Source of the DNA: Chitinophagaceae bacterium
GTDB lineage: Bacteria; Bacteroidota; Bacteroidia; Chitinophagales; Chitinophagaceae
Length of the DNA: 48,233 nt
NCBI GenBank assembly: GCA_025934485.1
Contig: JAICXX010000028.1
Coordinates: 1-48,233 of the forward strand
Direction of reading: 5' to 3'
The notes under the pieces were generated by a model. It ran no database searches, was not told where the DNA came from, and saw nothing but the letters and a program-made list of their open reading frames with translations. Positions 22,921 to 31,266 of this stretch are shown here, piece by piece. Each line of letters begins with the position of its first letter. Position 1 is the first letter of the stretch. The position numbers and the translations under genes were made by a program.

Positions 22921-22947
22921 ACTGCCTGTATTTTGTGGTGATCTATT

Positions 22948-22977
22948 CAAATTACGGAATTTTATCACGTTTCCCAA
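22948..22977 (-). promoter_or_regulatory. Promoter of the CBS-domain gene
   Basis: On the minus strand TTG (22977-22975) is followed after 20 bases by TAATTTG (22954-22948), one base short of TAnnTTTG, 27 bases before the ATG at 22920. Its presence inside the longer open frame supports the internal start. Confidence 0.45.
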
Positions 22978-23003
22978 GAAATTATTCATTCCGTATCTTC
23001 GGA

Positions 23004-23054
23004 GCAAAAGCCGCCGGAGGCGGTTTGTCCGGTAGGACAGACATTAGCCATTTG
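23004..23054 (+). repeat. Twin-hairpin repeat, copy A
   Basis: GCAAAAG, then CCGCC-GGA-GGCGG (23011-23023) and TGTCC-GGTA-GGACA (23026-23039), then ATTAGCCATTT. The same arrangement with near-identical flanks occurs at 44505-44554. Here it lies in the leader of the GH9 gene; TATCTTCG directly upstream (22994-23001) could be the -7 box. A dispersed palindromic repeat or an mRNA leader structure are both possible. Confidence 0.6.
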
Positions 23055-23113
23055 CAGGAGATGTGCTAATTTTTCTGGTGGCATATCTCCTGCAAACAAT
23101 CAATCGTCAATCC

Positions 23114-24988
23114 ATGCGCATTTTGTTGGTTCTTGGCATCCTTGCCCTCGGCTTGCTACAGCCCTGTTTCTCACAGCCCATGATGCCTGCCGCCGCCATC
23201 GACGTCAACCAACTGGGTTTTTACCCGGATGCCCCCAAATATGCCGTCATCAACCGGCCGGCCGCCAAAGATGTATTTTTTATCGTTACGGTGGGCCCCA
23301 GCACCACTTCCTGGTCGGAGCATGTCGACACCGTGTTCTTTGGGCGGCTCGGGCCGGTGCTCTCTTCGGCCAATTCTTCATTGAGCACGCGGATCGCCGA
23401 TTTCAGCGGTCTGCATCGCCCCGGGATCTATCGCGTTGTGATCCCCGGTTTCCAGAATTCTTATCCCTTTGTGATCGGCTCGGGTGTATTCTCACCGCTC
23501 ACCTCAGCCGCGCTTAAAGGTTATTATTATCAGCGTTCCGCGATGGCGCTTACGGCCCCCTATGCCGATAAATGGGCGCGGCCTGCGGGGCATTCCGATG
23601 TACAGGTGCTGGTTCACGCTTCCGCCGCAGACGCCGCGAGGCCCGAAGGCACGGTGATCTCCGCCACGGGCGGCTGGTACGACGCCGGCGACTACAACAA
23701 ATACATCGTCAACTCCGGGATCACGATGGGCACGCTGCTGGACGCCTATGAAGATTTTCCGGGTTATTTCGACACCCTGCATGCGAATATCCCGCCGCCG
23801 GCGGGTGTCACGCAGGGGGTCATTCCCGATATCCTCGATGAGGCATTGTACAATCTTCGCTGGATGTTGCTCATGCAGGACCCGGCCGACGGCGGCGTTT
23901 ATCATAAATGCACCAATGCCGCATTCGATGGAATGGTGATGCCCGGTGTGACCAAAGCACCGCGTTATGTAGTGCAGAAGGGGACGGCCGCGACGCTGGA
24001 TTTTGCGGCAGTGACGGCGCAGGCGGCGCGCATCTTCCGGCGGTTCGGCGCTGCCCTGCCCGGATTGGCGGATTCGTGTGAACATGCTGCTGTCCATGCG
24101 TGGCAGTGGGCACAGAAATATCCCGACAGTGTCTATGACCAGGACGCCCTGAACAAGCGATATAAACCGGCGATCACCACCGGCGCGTACGGGGATAGAT
24201 CCTTTAACGACGAACGGTACTGGGCGGCTTCAGAGCTGCTGATCACCACGGGAGATGCTTCTTCTTATGTCGCGACTGTTCGTGCCTATTACGGTATCTC
24301 CATATCGTTGCCCTCCTGGGCCTATGTGGCGATGATGGGCGATTTCTCGCTGCTCAGGCATGCTTCCGCTCTTCCCGCGGACCTGCGCGGGGTGATCGAT
24401 ACGGTGAAACAAGGGTTACTGATCAAAGCAAATGACTATGTGAAGAAGCTTGCCGGCACGGCTTTTCATACGGTAATGGGGGAGTCGAAAAGCGATTTTG
24501 TATGGGGCGGCAATTCGATTGCCGGCAACGAAGGGATGTTCCTCATCAATGCCTGGTTACAGACGCGTGATCCGGCCTATCTCGACGCGGCGCTCACGAA
24601 TTTGTATTATCTCCTCGGCCAGAACGCTACAGGCTATTGTTTTGTCACGGGTTTTGGCTCGCATTCACCGATGCACCCGCATCATCGGCCATCCGTCGCC
24701 GATGGGATAGCAGCGCCTGTCCCGGGACTGTTGGTTGGCGGCACCAATCCGGGCCGGCAGGATCGGCAGACCTATGCCTATACCGAAGCCGAGACGGCTT
24801 ATCTGGATAATGACCAGGCCTATGCCAGCAATGAGATCGCTATCAACTGGAATGCGCCGCTTGTGTATCTCGCGGGAGCGCTGGAGGCTCTCCAGTATAC
24901 CGCGGGTTATGCACAGCCGGGACAAACGGCTCCGGCTGCACAGCCCGCGCCGCCGGCCAGGCGCTTGCGCCCATGTCGCATCCCTTGA
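23114..24988 (+). CDS. Glycoside hydrolase family 9 (endoglucanase/exo-beta-glucosaminidase type)
   Basis: A 624-residue secreted glycosidase. The signal peptide (MRILLVLGILALGLLQPCFS) is followed by an Ig-like CelD_N domain (VNQLGFYPDAPKYAVINR). The GH9 (alpha/alpha)6 barrel has the catalytic base in GGWYDAGDYNKY (D190-A-G-D193), the substrate-binding CFVTGFGSHSPMHPHHR and a C-terminal general-acid region YASNEIAINWNAPLVYL. Family members cut cellulose, mixed-linkage glucans or chitosan-type oligosaccharides. No SusC/SusD pair or other carbohydrate gene adjoins it. I prefer the start at 23114 over 23063, which adds a second hydrophobic stretch before the signal peptide. The tail overlaps the next gene by 16 bases. 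Confidence 0.9.
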   Translation: MRILLVLGILALGLLQPCFSQPMMPAAAIDVNQLGFYPDAPKYAVINRPAAKDVFFIVTVGPSTTSWSEHVDTVFFGRLGPVLSSANSSLSTRIADFSGLHRPGIYRVVIPGFQNSYPFVIGSGVFSPLTSAALKGYYYQRSAMALTAPYADKWARPAGHSDVQVLVHASAADAARPEGTVISATGGWYDAGDYNKYIVNSGITMGTLLDAYEDFPGYFDTLHANIPPPAGVTQGVIPDILDEALYNLRWMLLMQDPADGGVYHKCTNAAFDGMVMPGVTKAPRYVVQKGTAATLDFAAVTAQAARIFRRFGAALPGLADSCEHAAVHAWQWAQKYPDSVYDQDALNKRYKPAITTGAYGDRSFNDERYWAASELLITTGDASSYVATVRAYYGISISLPSWAYVAMMGDFSLLRHASALPADLRGVIDTVKQGLLIKANDYVKKLAGTAFHTVMGESKSDFVWGGNSIAGNEGMFLINAWLQTRDPAYLDAALTNLYYLLGQNATGYCFVTGFGSHSPMHPHHRPSVADGIAAPVPGLLVGGTNPGRQDRQTYAYTEAETAYLDNDQAYASNEIAINWNAPLVYLAGALEALQYTAGYAQPGQTAPAAQPAPPARRLRPCRIP

Positions 24989-25341
24989 CCAAAGACCGGA
25001 GCGGGCTGTATGTTTCCAACTTTCCGATAGGCGGCGAATTCTCGGAGCAGGTAGAGCTCCATACGGACGGGACCCTCGAATATCATCATGCCGATGCGCA
25101 TGGCCAGGTGACCGACACCGTGGAAGGTACCTACCAGATCGTCGGCGATAAACTGTATCTTACGTATACATCCGCTACTGCCAGAGGCCCGAAACTGTTG
25201 TATAGGATTGGGAAGCGCTTATATCAGGCCGATGCCCGGGGACGCCGGGTCATAAAGGCGCCGGGTATTTCCGGACGCCGCCAGTTTTTGTTATTCGGGT
25301 CGCGGAAGAGGAAGTATTATCTCGAGCTGCAGACGGCATAG
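24973..25341 (+). CDS. Small beta-rich protein, lipocalin-like, unknown function
   Basis: A 122-residue protein overlapping the end of the GH9 gene by 16 bases, so probably translated with it. The pattern GEFSEQVELHTDGTLEYHH, VEGTYQIVGDKLYLTY and KLLYRIGKRLYQ, with alternating polar and hydrophobic residues, suggests an up-and-down beta-barrel of the lipocalin-like kind often found downstream of Bacteroidota enzymes. It has no signal peptide and a basic C-terminus (FGSRKRKYYLEL). I recognise no exact family. Confidence 0.55.
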   Translation: MSHPLTKDRSGLYVSNFPIGGEFSEQVELHTDGTLEYHHADAHGQVTDTVEGTYQIVGDKLYLTYTSATARGPKLLYRIGKRLYQADARGRRVIKAPGISGRRQFLLFGSRKRKYYLELQTA

Positions 25342-25470
25342 GGTACGGTTTCGGGCGCATGGTGCATCATAAACGGACAGTTGCGTACGGGTTGGGAGCG
25401 CAATTAATTGATTGACAGCGCGCCGTAGAATGGTATCGTTTTGGTGGCTTCCGGCTGTCAATCTTCCTTC

Positions 25471-27393
25471 ATGCTTAAGAACTTCTTCACCATCGCCTGG
25501 CGCAACTTGTGGAAGAACAAGGTCTATGCCGGCGTCAATATCCTGGGGCTGTCCCTGGGCATCGGCTGCGGTATCCTCATCTTCGCGCTCGTAAGCTACC
25601 ACCTGAGCTTTGATAATTTTCACGCGGACAAGGACCGCATCTACCGGGTCGTCACGGAGTTCCATGACGAGATAGCCGATTATACCCAGGGTGTGCCGAC
25701 GCCATTGGGCAAGGCCTTCCGCAATGATTTCGATTTCGCGGAAAAGGTGGCCCGGGTGATCGGATCGGGCGACGACCTGATCACCATCCAGGACGGCCAT
25801 GACGTGAAAAAATTCAACGAAGAAAAGGGCGTGGCGTATACCGAGCCGGAGTATTTCGACATTTTCGATTTTCCGCTTTTGCAGGGCGACAAGGCAACGG
25901 CGCTTCGCCATCCCGGTGAGGCGCTGGTCACGGAGCGAATTGCAAGAAAATATTTCGGGGACGTGTCGGCCGCGATGGGCAAGCGGGTCCGCGTCAACAA
26001 CAAAACGGATTTCGCTATCGTCGGTATTCTGAAAGATATCCCGGTGAATACGGACCGGAACCAGGAGATCTATGTGTCCTATTCCAATATTCGGGAGTCG
26101 TCACCGCGGCTGGCAAGCGACAGCAGCTGGGGCAGTGTGTATAGTCAGAGCATGTGTTTTTTGCGGTTACGGCCGGGGGTGACCGTGGCGCAGGTTAACA
26201 ATGGACTGGCGCAAATAAGAAAGAAATATAACAAGGGGAGGGATACGCAGACGACGATCTACCGGTTGCAGCCGCTGGCCGATATTCATTTCAACGGTGA
26301 TTTCGATGGGGTTGCCGATAAGAAGTATCTCTGGGCGCTTTTCTTCATTGGCGTGTTTATACTGATCACCGCGTGTGTGAATTTCATCAATCTGGCTACG
26401 GCACAGGCGCTGAACCGCTCTACGGAGGTGGGGATACGAAAGGTATTGGGCGGGGTGCGGCGGCAGCTTTTCTGGCAGTTCATCACCGAAACGGCGTTTA
26501 TCGCGGTGTTTGCCGCGGTGGTCGGGTGTCTGCTTGCGACGGCGGCGCTTCCGGCCGTCAATAACATTTTTAAATCCGAGGTTTCTTTGCATCTGTTGAG
26601 TGATCCGGCGGCGATCGTTTTTATCATGACCCTGATGGTAGTGGTGGTGTTTTTGGCCGGCAGCTATCCGGGGTTGGTCCTGTCGCGGTTCAAACCCGTG
26701 GCCGCCCTGAAAAGTAAATTGTCGCAAAAGGAGGTAGGCGGCTTTTCGCTCAGACGGATATTGGTAGTGACCCAGTTTACCATCTCACAGATGCTGATCA
26801 TCGGGACGATCGTGATTGCCGGTCAGCTCCGGTATGCGGATAAGCTCGACCTGGGTTTTGATAAAACCGCTACGGTGCTGTTGCCGCTGCCGCAGGATGA
26901 TCCGGCGCAGCTAAGCACGATGCGGACGCAGATCGCTTCGGTCGCCGGGATACGGGATGTGAGTCTCTGCCGGTATGCGCCGGCCTCCGACCGTAACAAT
27001 ACGACCAACCTGCGCTTTGGCAACCGGGCCGAGGATGAGCATTGGGAAGCCAATACGAAGCCCGCGGATGATCAGTACCTCCGAACCTTTGGACTCAAGC
27101 TCGTGGCGGGCCGCAATTTTTTCCCGATTATGGATTCGGCCCGGGAGGCAGTGGTCAATGAGACCATGGTGCGGAAGCTAAACCTGGTGTCGCCCGCGGC
27201 GATCCTGGGACAGACGATCAGGATCAACAGGCGGCCGATGACGGTAGTCGGCGTGGTGCGGGATTTCAATAACCATTCGTTGCACAGCGAGATCGCGCCG
27301 ATCATCATTTACCCGGGGATGGACGAATACCGGACCTGTGCGGTGAAGATCGACCCTGCAAACATACACGCCGATCTGGCCGCGTTAGAATAA
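25471..27393 (+). CDS. MacB/FtsX-type ABC permease, C-terminally truncated
   Basis: A 640-residue inner-membrane protein of the Bacteroidota family with two MacB-PCD periplasmic domains and two FtsX blocks. The first transmembrane segment (FTIAWRNLWKNKVYAGVNIL), first periplasmic domain, first FtsX block (CVNFINLATAQALNRSTEVGIRKVLGG) and second periplasmic domain (ending VGVVRDFNNHSLH) are present. The protein stops at LAALE, just before the last FtsX block. The intact paralogue directly downstream is 807 residues, so about 160 residues are missing. It may be non-functional or depend on its neighbour. The start at 25471 matches the family; the frame opens at 25441. Confidence 0.85.
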   Translation: MLKNFFTIAWRNLWKNKVYAGVNILGLSLGIGCGILIFALVSYHLSFDNFHADKDRIYRVVTEFHDEIADYTQGVPTPLGKAFRNDFDFAEKVARVIGSGDDLITIQDGHDVKKFNEEKGVAYTEPEYFDIFDFPLLQGDKATALRHPGEALVTERIARKYFGDVSAAMGKRVRVNNKTDFAIVGILKDIPVNTDRNQEIYVSYSNIRESSPRLASDSSWGSVYSQSMCFLRLRPGVTVAQVNNGLAQIRKKYNKGRDTQTTIYRLQPLADIHFNGDFDGVADKKYLWALFFIGVFILITACVNFINLATAQALNRSTEVGIRKVLGGVRRQLFWQFITETAFIAVFAAVVGCLLATAALPAVNNIFKSEVSLHLLSDPAAIVFIMTLMVVVVFLAGSYPGLVLSRFKPVAALKSKLSQKEVGGFSLRRILVVTQFTISQMLIIGTIVIAGQLRYADKLDLGFDKTATVLLPLPQDDPAQLSTMRTQIASVAGIRDVSLCRYAPASDRNNTTNLRFGNRAEDEHWEANTKPADDQYLRTFGLKLVAGRNFFPIMDSAREAVVNETMVRKLNLVSPAAILGQTIRINRRPMTVVGVVRDFNNHSLHSEIAPIIIYPGMDEYRTCAVKIDPANIHADLAALE

Positions 27394-27405
27394 ATCAAAC
27401 CTGCC

Positions 27406-29829
27406 ATGATAAAGAACTATTTTAAAACGACCATCCGGTTCCTGCTGAAAAACAGGACGTTTAGCTTTATCAATCTTATCGGGTTGTCGCTGGGGACGCT
27501 TTGTTGTTTGTATATCCTGCTTTATCTGCAGGAGCAATATAGCTACGACCGATGGGAGGATCGGGCCTCAGACATCTATCGGGTAAATACGGATATGAAG
27601 CTGCTGGGAGATCACCATCTGATGTCCAGGTGCTCGCCGCCGATTGCCGCAGGGATAAAACGTGATCTTCCCGGGATCGAGCAATATACCCGCGCTTTCG
27701 ATGCCAGTATCTTCGGAGCCGACCTGCATCTTTTCACCTATAAAGACCGGTGGTTTTACGAACGAAAGGTGTTGTATGTCGACTCGACCTTTTTTCAGGT
27801 GTTCAATTTCCGATTTTTACGTGGGGATGCCGCTCAATGTTTGATGCAGCCCTTTACGGCAGTGTTGACGCAAACAACGGCGACAAAGATTTTCGGGAAT
27901 CAGGACCCCATCGGCAAGATGATCCATATCAATGACAAAGCCGGCGAGGAAGATCTCAAGGTGACGGGTGTCATCGATGATAAGGGTGTGCGGTCACATT
28001 TGGCTGCCAATATCTATATTACGCTGCATAGCGGACTCATCGGCAGGATCATCGCGGGTATCGATACCTGGGCCGGTGCCAATATGATGTATACCTATGT
28101 AAAGCTATATCCCGGCGCAGATGCGAAAACATTGGAGACTAAACTGGCTCCGCTGGTGAACCGCTATGGCGCCGCGCAGCTGAAGGCGATCGGGATGAAA
28201 AAGCGGCTGGAGTTGCAGCCCATCCGGACGATACGCACGACGGTGGGTTACGAGGGGGAATGGGCAAAGACGTTGAGTCCGGTGTTTTTGCGGGTTCTAC
28301 TGTTGATAGCGGTTTTGATACAGGTTATTGCATGTATCAATTTTATGAACCTTTCCACGGCGCGCGCTTCGCGGCGTGCCAAAGAAGTGGGCGTACGGAA
28401 AGTGATCGGAGCCGGTAGGCTCGATCTGGTACGGCAGTTTTTAGGTGAATCCTTTTTGCTGGCTTTGCTGGGTGTGGCGTTGGCCGTACCGTTACTGATG
28501 GTCCTGCTGCCATATCTAAACGAACTTACCCAGGCAGATGTTTCGCATTCGTTTGTGCGGGACTACCGGATATGGCTCGTATTGCTGGCGTTGATATTCG
28601 GAACGGGGTTGCTGGCGGGCAGCTATCCGGCCTTTTATCTTTCCGCATTCCAGGTTGTGAAAGTGATCAAGGGGAATTTTACAAGCAGGGTTTCGGTGGC
28701 CGGTTTGCGTCGTTCACTTGTCGTCTTTCAGTTCTCGCTGTCGATAATATTGATCACCGGAATCGTGGTCATCTATAGCCAGCTTTCTTTTATCCGGCAT
28801 CGGGACCTGGGTTTTAAGCCAATGCAAAAGCTGATCTTCAATGTGTATACCATGGGTGTCAATGAAACGGCGATCATGGAGCAGATGCGGCAGTTGCCGG
28901 GAGTGAAGGCCGTATCCAAGGCCAATAGCGAACTGGGTAAGCCGATCATTCAAAACCGGACCATATATCTTCCGGGCGGGAATCAGGCCTCCGGTGTCGA
29001 TGCGCAGGATTTGATGACCGATGAATATTTTGCCCGGGCGGCGGGCTTGCAGTTCATCGGCGGCCGGGATCTTCATGCCCATGATTCCGGGCGTATCCTC
29101 ATCAACGAAACGCTGGCACGACGGCTGGGCCTCGATCCCAAACGGGCGCAAGGAACCAGGGTGCTTTCGCAGTGGGGCACCAATCAGCAGGAGAATTTTG
29201 AGGTGGCAGGGGTGGTGAAAGATTTCAATACGAGCTCGCTGCATGACCCGGTAAAACCCATGCTGATCATTTGCGATCCCAGCTATTCCGGACTATGTAC
29301 GGTGATGATCAACTGTAATACCGATAAGTACAAATTGCTCATCGATCAGCTGGCTGCGATCTGGAAAAAGAATGCATCGGGTTCGCCGTTCGATTATTAT
29401 TTTCTCGACGACTCGGTGCAAAGTCAATATAAGACTGAGATCACGCTTTCGAATATCATCAATGCGTTTACCGTGATGGCGATCTTTATCTCGTGTTTGG
29501 GGCTGTTCGGCCTGGCGGCATTCAGCGCCGAGCAAAGAAGTAAGGAGATCGGCGTGCGGAAAGTGCTTGGAGCGAGTGCGTCGGGCATCGTACGGTTGTT
29601 GAGCAGGGATTTTTTGAAGCTGGTGGGAGTGGCGCTTGTTGTCTCGGTTCCCGCGAGCTGGTGGGCGATGCATCGATGGCTGGAGGGATTTGCCTACAGG
29701 GTGGGGATCTCCTGGTGGATGTTTGCGCTTTCGGGGCTGGTGGCGATCGTGATAGCGGCGTTGACCGTGGGATTTCACACGATCCGGGCGGCGAATTTGA
29801 ATCCAGTGAAAAGCTTGAGAAGCGACTAA
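27406..29829 (+). CDS. MacB/FtsX-type ABC permease, full length
   Basis: An 807-residue permease with two halves, each made of a MacB periplasmic core domain and an FtsX block. The signatures are FFKTTIRFLLKNRTFSFINLIGLSLG at the start (position 27406), CINFMNLSTARASRRAKEVGVRKVIGAG in the first block, VAGVVKDFNTSSLH in the second periplasmic domain and SCLGLFGLAAFSAEQRSKEIGVRKVLGAS in the last. These export-type transporters need a separate ATPase, and none adjoins. The gene follows the truncated paralogue by 12 bases, and the pair presumably arose by tandem duplication. A strong terminator hairpin follows the stop codon. Confidence 0.9.
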   Translation: MIKNYFKTTIRFLLKNRTFSFINLIGLSLGTLCCLYILLYLQEQYSYDRWEDRASDIYRVNTDMKLLGDHHLMSRCSPPIAAGIKRDLPGIEQYTRAFDASIFGADLHLFTYKDRWFYERKVLYVDSTFFQVFNFRFLRGDAAQCLMQPFTAVLTQTTATKIFGNQDPIGKMIHINDKAGEEDLKVTGVIDDKGVRSHLAANIYITLHSGLIGRIIAGIDTWAGANMMYTYVKLYPGADAKTLETKLAPLVNRYGAAQLKAIGMKKRLELQPIRTIRTTVGYEGEWAKTLSPVFLRVLLLIAVLIQVIACINFMNLSTARASRRAKEVGVRKVIGAGRLDLVRQFLGESFLLALLGVALAVPLLMVLLPYLNELTQADVSHSFVRDYRIWLVLLALIFGTGLLAGSYPAFYLSAFQVVKVIKGNFTSRVSVAGLRRSLVVFQFSLSIILITGIVVIYSQLSFIRHRDLGFKPMQKLIFNVYTMGVNETAIMEQMRQLPGVKAVSKANSELGKPIIQNRTIYLPGGNQASGVDAQDLMTDEYFARAAGLQFIGGRDLHAHDSGRILINETLARRLGLDPKRAQGTRVLSQWGTNQQENFEVAGVVKDFNTSSLHDPVKPMLIICDPSYSGLCTVMINCNTDKYKLLIDQLAAIWKKNASGSPFDYYFLDDSVQSQYKTEITLSNIINAFTVMAIFISCLGLFGLAAFSAEQRSKEIGVRKVLGASASGIVRLLSRDFLKLVGVALVVSVPASWWAMHRWLEGFAYRVGISWWMFALSGLVAIVIAALTVGFHTIRAANLNPVKSLRSD

Positions 29830-29857
29830 AAAAAGGCCCCGGATCGGGGCCTTTTTT
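29828..29857. terminator. Rho-independent terminator, bidirectional
   Basis: An A-run, then GGCCCCG (29835-29841), GAT, CGGGGCC (29845-29851) and six T residues. The hairpin has a perfect 7-base stem and works for both the permease gene on the left and the convergent DUF1080 gene on the right. Confidence 0.9.
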
Positions 29858-29862
29858 ATGAG

Positions 29863-30675
29863 TTATTGAAGCGGTTCCAGCGGCCGGACCCAGATGTTCC
29901 GGAAACTGATGGGCTCGCTTTTGTCGCCGTGCGCCTGAAGCTTGATGGGCGAGGGGCCGTGCGCATGGTAGTAAGGTTTGCCGATATAGCGGGTCTCACC
30001 TTTGAGCTCGAAACAATTTTGAACGAGCACACCGTTGAGAAAGGCCGTTACCCTGGCCGGAGAGGCGAGGCTGCCATCGGCGTTGAACACCGGTGCGGTC
30101 CAGACGACGTCATAGCTTGACCATTCGCCAGGTTTGCGCGACGGGTTAGCCAGCGGGATGCTTTGTTTATAGACGGAACCCACCTGACCATTCGTATAGG
30201 TCTTGTTGTTATAGTTATCGAGGATCTGCAGTTCGTAGCCGGCGTCGCCCTTGCCGGTGGAGGCGAGGAAGAGACCGCTGTTGCCGCGGGCCTGGTCACT
30301 GCCGGTAATGTCCTTGGGGATGCGGAATTCCAGGTGCAGCTGATAGTTGGTAAAGGTTTGCCTGGTTTGGATATTACCCGACTTCTTGTTGACAGTGAGG
30401 ATGCCATCGGAGACGATCCAGTCCGCAGGAGTCTCATCGGCTGTTTTGACCCACTGGTCTTCGTTCTTGCCGTCGAAGAGGATTACGGCATCGGAAGGCG
30501 GGTTGCCGACTTTTTCGGCGGGGGTGACGATGGGGGGCACCGGGCTATAGACTTCGGTGGCACGGTGATCGGTGGAGTCGTATTGCTGCTGCTGGGCGAA
30601 GATGGGGCTGGATGCAATAAGCAAGGCCGGAAACAGGAGAGTACGCCTGGAGAAAAGACAAGCAGAGGGCTTCAT
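29863..30675 (-). CDS. Secreted DUF1080 (3-keto-disaccharide hydrolase-like) protein
   Basis: A 270-residue secreted protein. The signal peptide runs to about residue 27 (LLIASSPIFAQ). The body is a concanavalin-like DUF1080 domain: AVILFDGKNEDQWV, ADWIVSDGILTVNKKSGNIQT, LHLEFRIP, GNSGLFL, YELQILDNY, WSSYDVVWTAP and the closing ISFRNIWVRPLEP. Some relatives hydrolyse 3-keto-glycosides, but most are uncharacterised. It is convergent with the permease gene and shares its terminator. A perfect 8-base inverted repeat (30683-30715) lies just upstream of the start and may be an operator. Confidence 0.9.
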   Translation of the reverse strand: MKPSACLFSRRTLLFPALLIASSPIFAQQQQYDSTDHRATEVYSPVPPIVTPAEKVGNPPSDAVILFDGKNEDQWVKTADETPADWIVSDGILTVNKKSGNIQTRQTFTNYQLHLEFRIPKDITGSDQARGNSGLFLASTGKGDAGYELQILDNYNNKTYTNGQVGSVYKQSIPLANPSRKPGEWSSYDVVWTAPVFNADGSLASPARVTAFLNGVLVQNCFELKGETRYIGKPYYHAHGPSPIKLQAHGDKSEPISFRNIWVRPLEPLQ

Positions 30676-30682
30676 AAAAATG

Positions 30683-30715
30683 ATGTGTTAATAATGAAGT
30701 GTGAATGTAACACAT
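30683..30715. promoter_or_regulatory. Inverted repeat upstream of the DUF1080 gene
   Basis: ATGTGTTA (30683-30690) and TAACACAT (30708-30715) are perfect inverted repeats with a 17-base spacer, about two helical turns centre to centre, eight bases upstream of the start codon. No T-run follows; a regulator binding site is more likely than a terminator. Confidence 0.35.
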
Positions 30716-30737
30716 TTTATCGAAAAACGCCGCGAGC

Positions 30738-31256
30738 CTACTTGTCGAATTCATTGCCCCAGCCTTCGGATTTGAGGCGGTCTACTTTTTGTAGTACCTC
30801 CTGTTCGAGGGCCTTTTTGTATTCCGCGATTTTGCCCTTGACCTTCGGATCGAAGGCTCCGATGATGGAGCCAGCGAAGATACCGGCGTTTTTACCACCG
30901 TTAAGCGCCATCGTTGCAACGGGTACACCTCCGGGCATCTGCAGGATACTCAGGATAGAGTCCCAGCCGTCGATGGAATTCGAGGATTTGATGGGAACGC
31001 CGATCACCGGAAGCGAGGTCAGCGAGGCGACCATGCCCGGCAGATGCGCGGCGCCGCCGGCGCCGGCGATGATCACTTTCATTCCGCGATCGGCAGCTTC
31101 AACGGCATATTGCACCATGCGCAGCGGAGTGCGGTGGGCCGAGACAACAGTGAGTTCAAAAGGGACGTCGAATTCTTCGAGCATATCGCCGGCAAGCTTC
31201 ATGACCGCGAGGTCGCTGTCGCTGCCCATAATAATTCCAACCAGGGGAGTACTCAT
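30738..31256 (-). CDS. purE: N5-carboxyaminoimidazole ribonucleotide mutase (PurE)
   Basis: A 172-residue class I PurE, which moves the carboxyl group of N5-CAIR to give CAIR in purine synthesis. The motifs [13 protein letters not shown] at the N-terminus, SAHRTP (residues about 42-47) and [13 protein letters not shown] are intact. The start at 31256 gives the usual [15 protein letters not shown] opening; the frame extends 14 codons upstream into the purK stop region. It follows purK by ten bases in one operon. Confidence 0.95.
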   Translation of the reverse strand: MSTPLVGIIMGSDSDLAVMKLAGDMLEEFDVPFELTVVSAHRTPLRMVQYAVEAADRGMKVIIAGAGGAAHLPGMVASLTSLPVIGVPIKSSNSIDGWDSILSILQMPGGVPVATMALNGGKNAGIFAGSIIGAFDPKVKGKIAEYKKALEQEVLQKVDRLKSEGWGNEFDK

Positions 31257-31266
31257 CTTGCTGTTT

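Noticed and set aside
23504..24097. Minus-strand open frame of about 197 codons opposite the GH9 gene
   Set aside because: The plus strand has clear catalytic motifs throughout; the antisense product has no recognisable fold.
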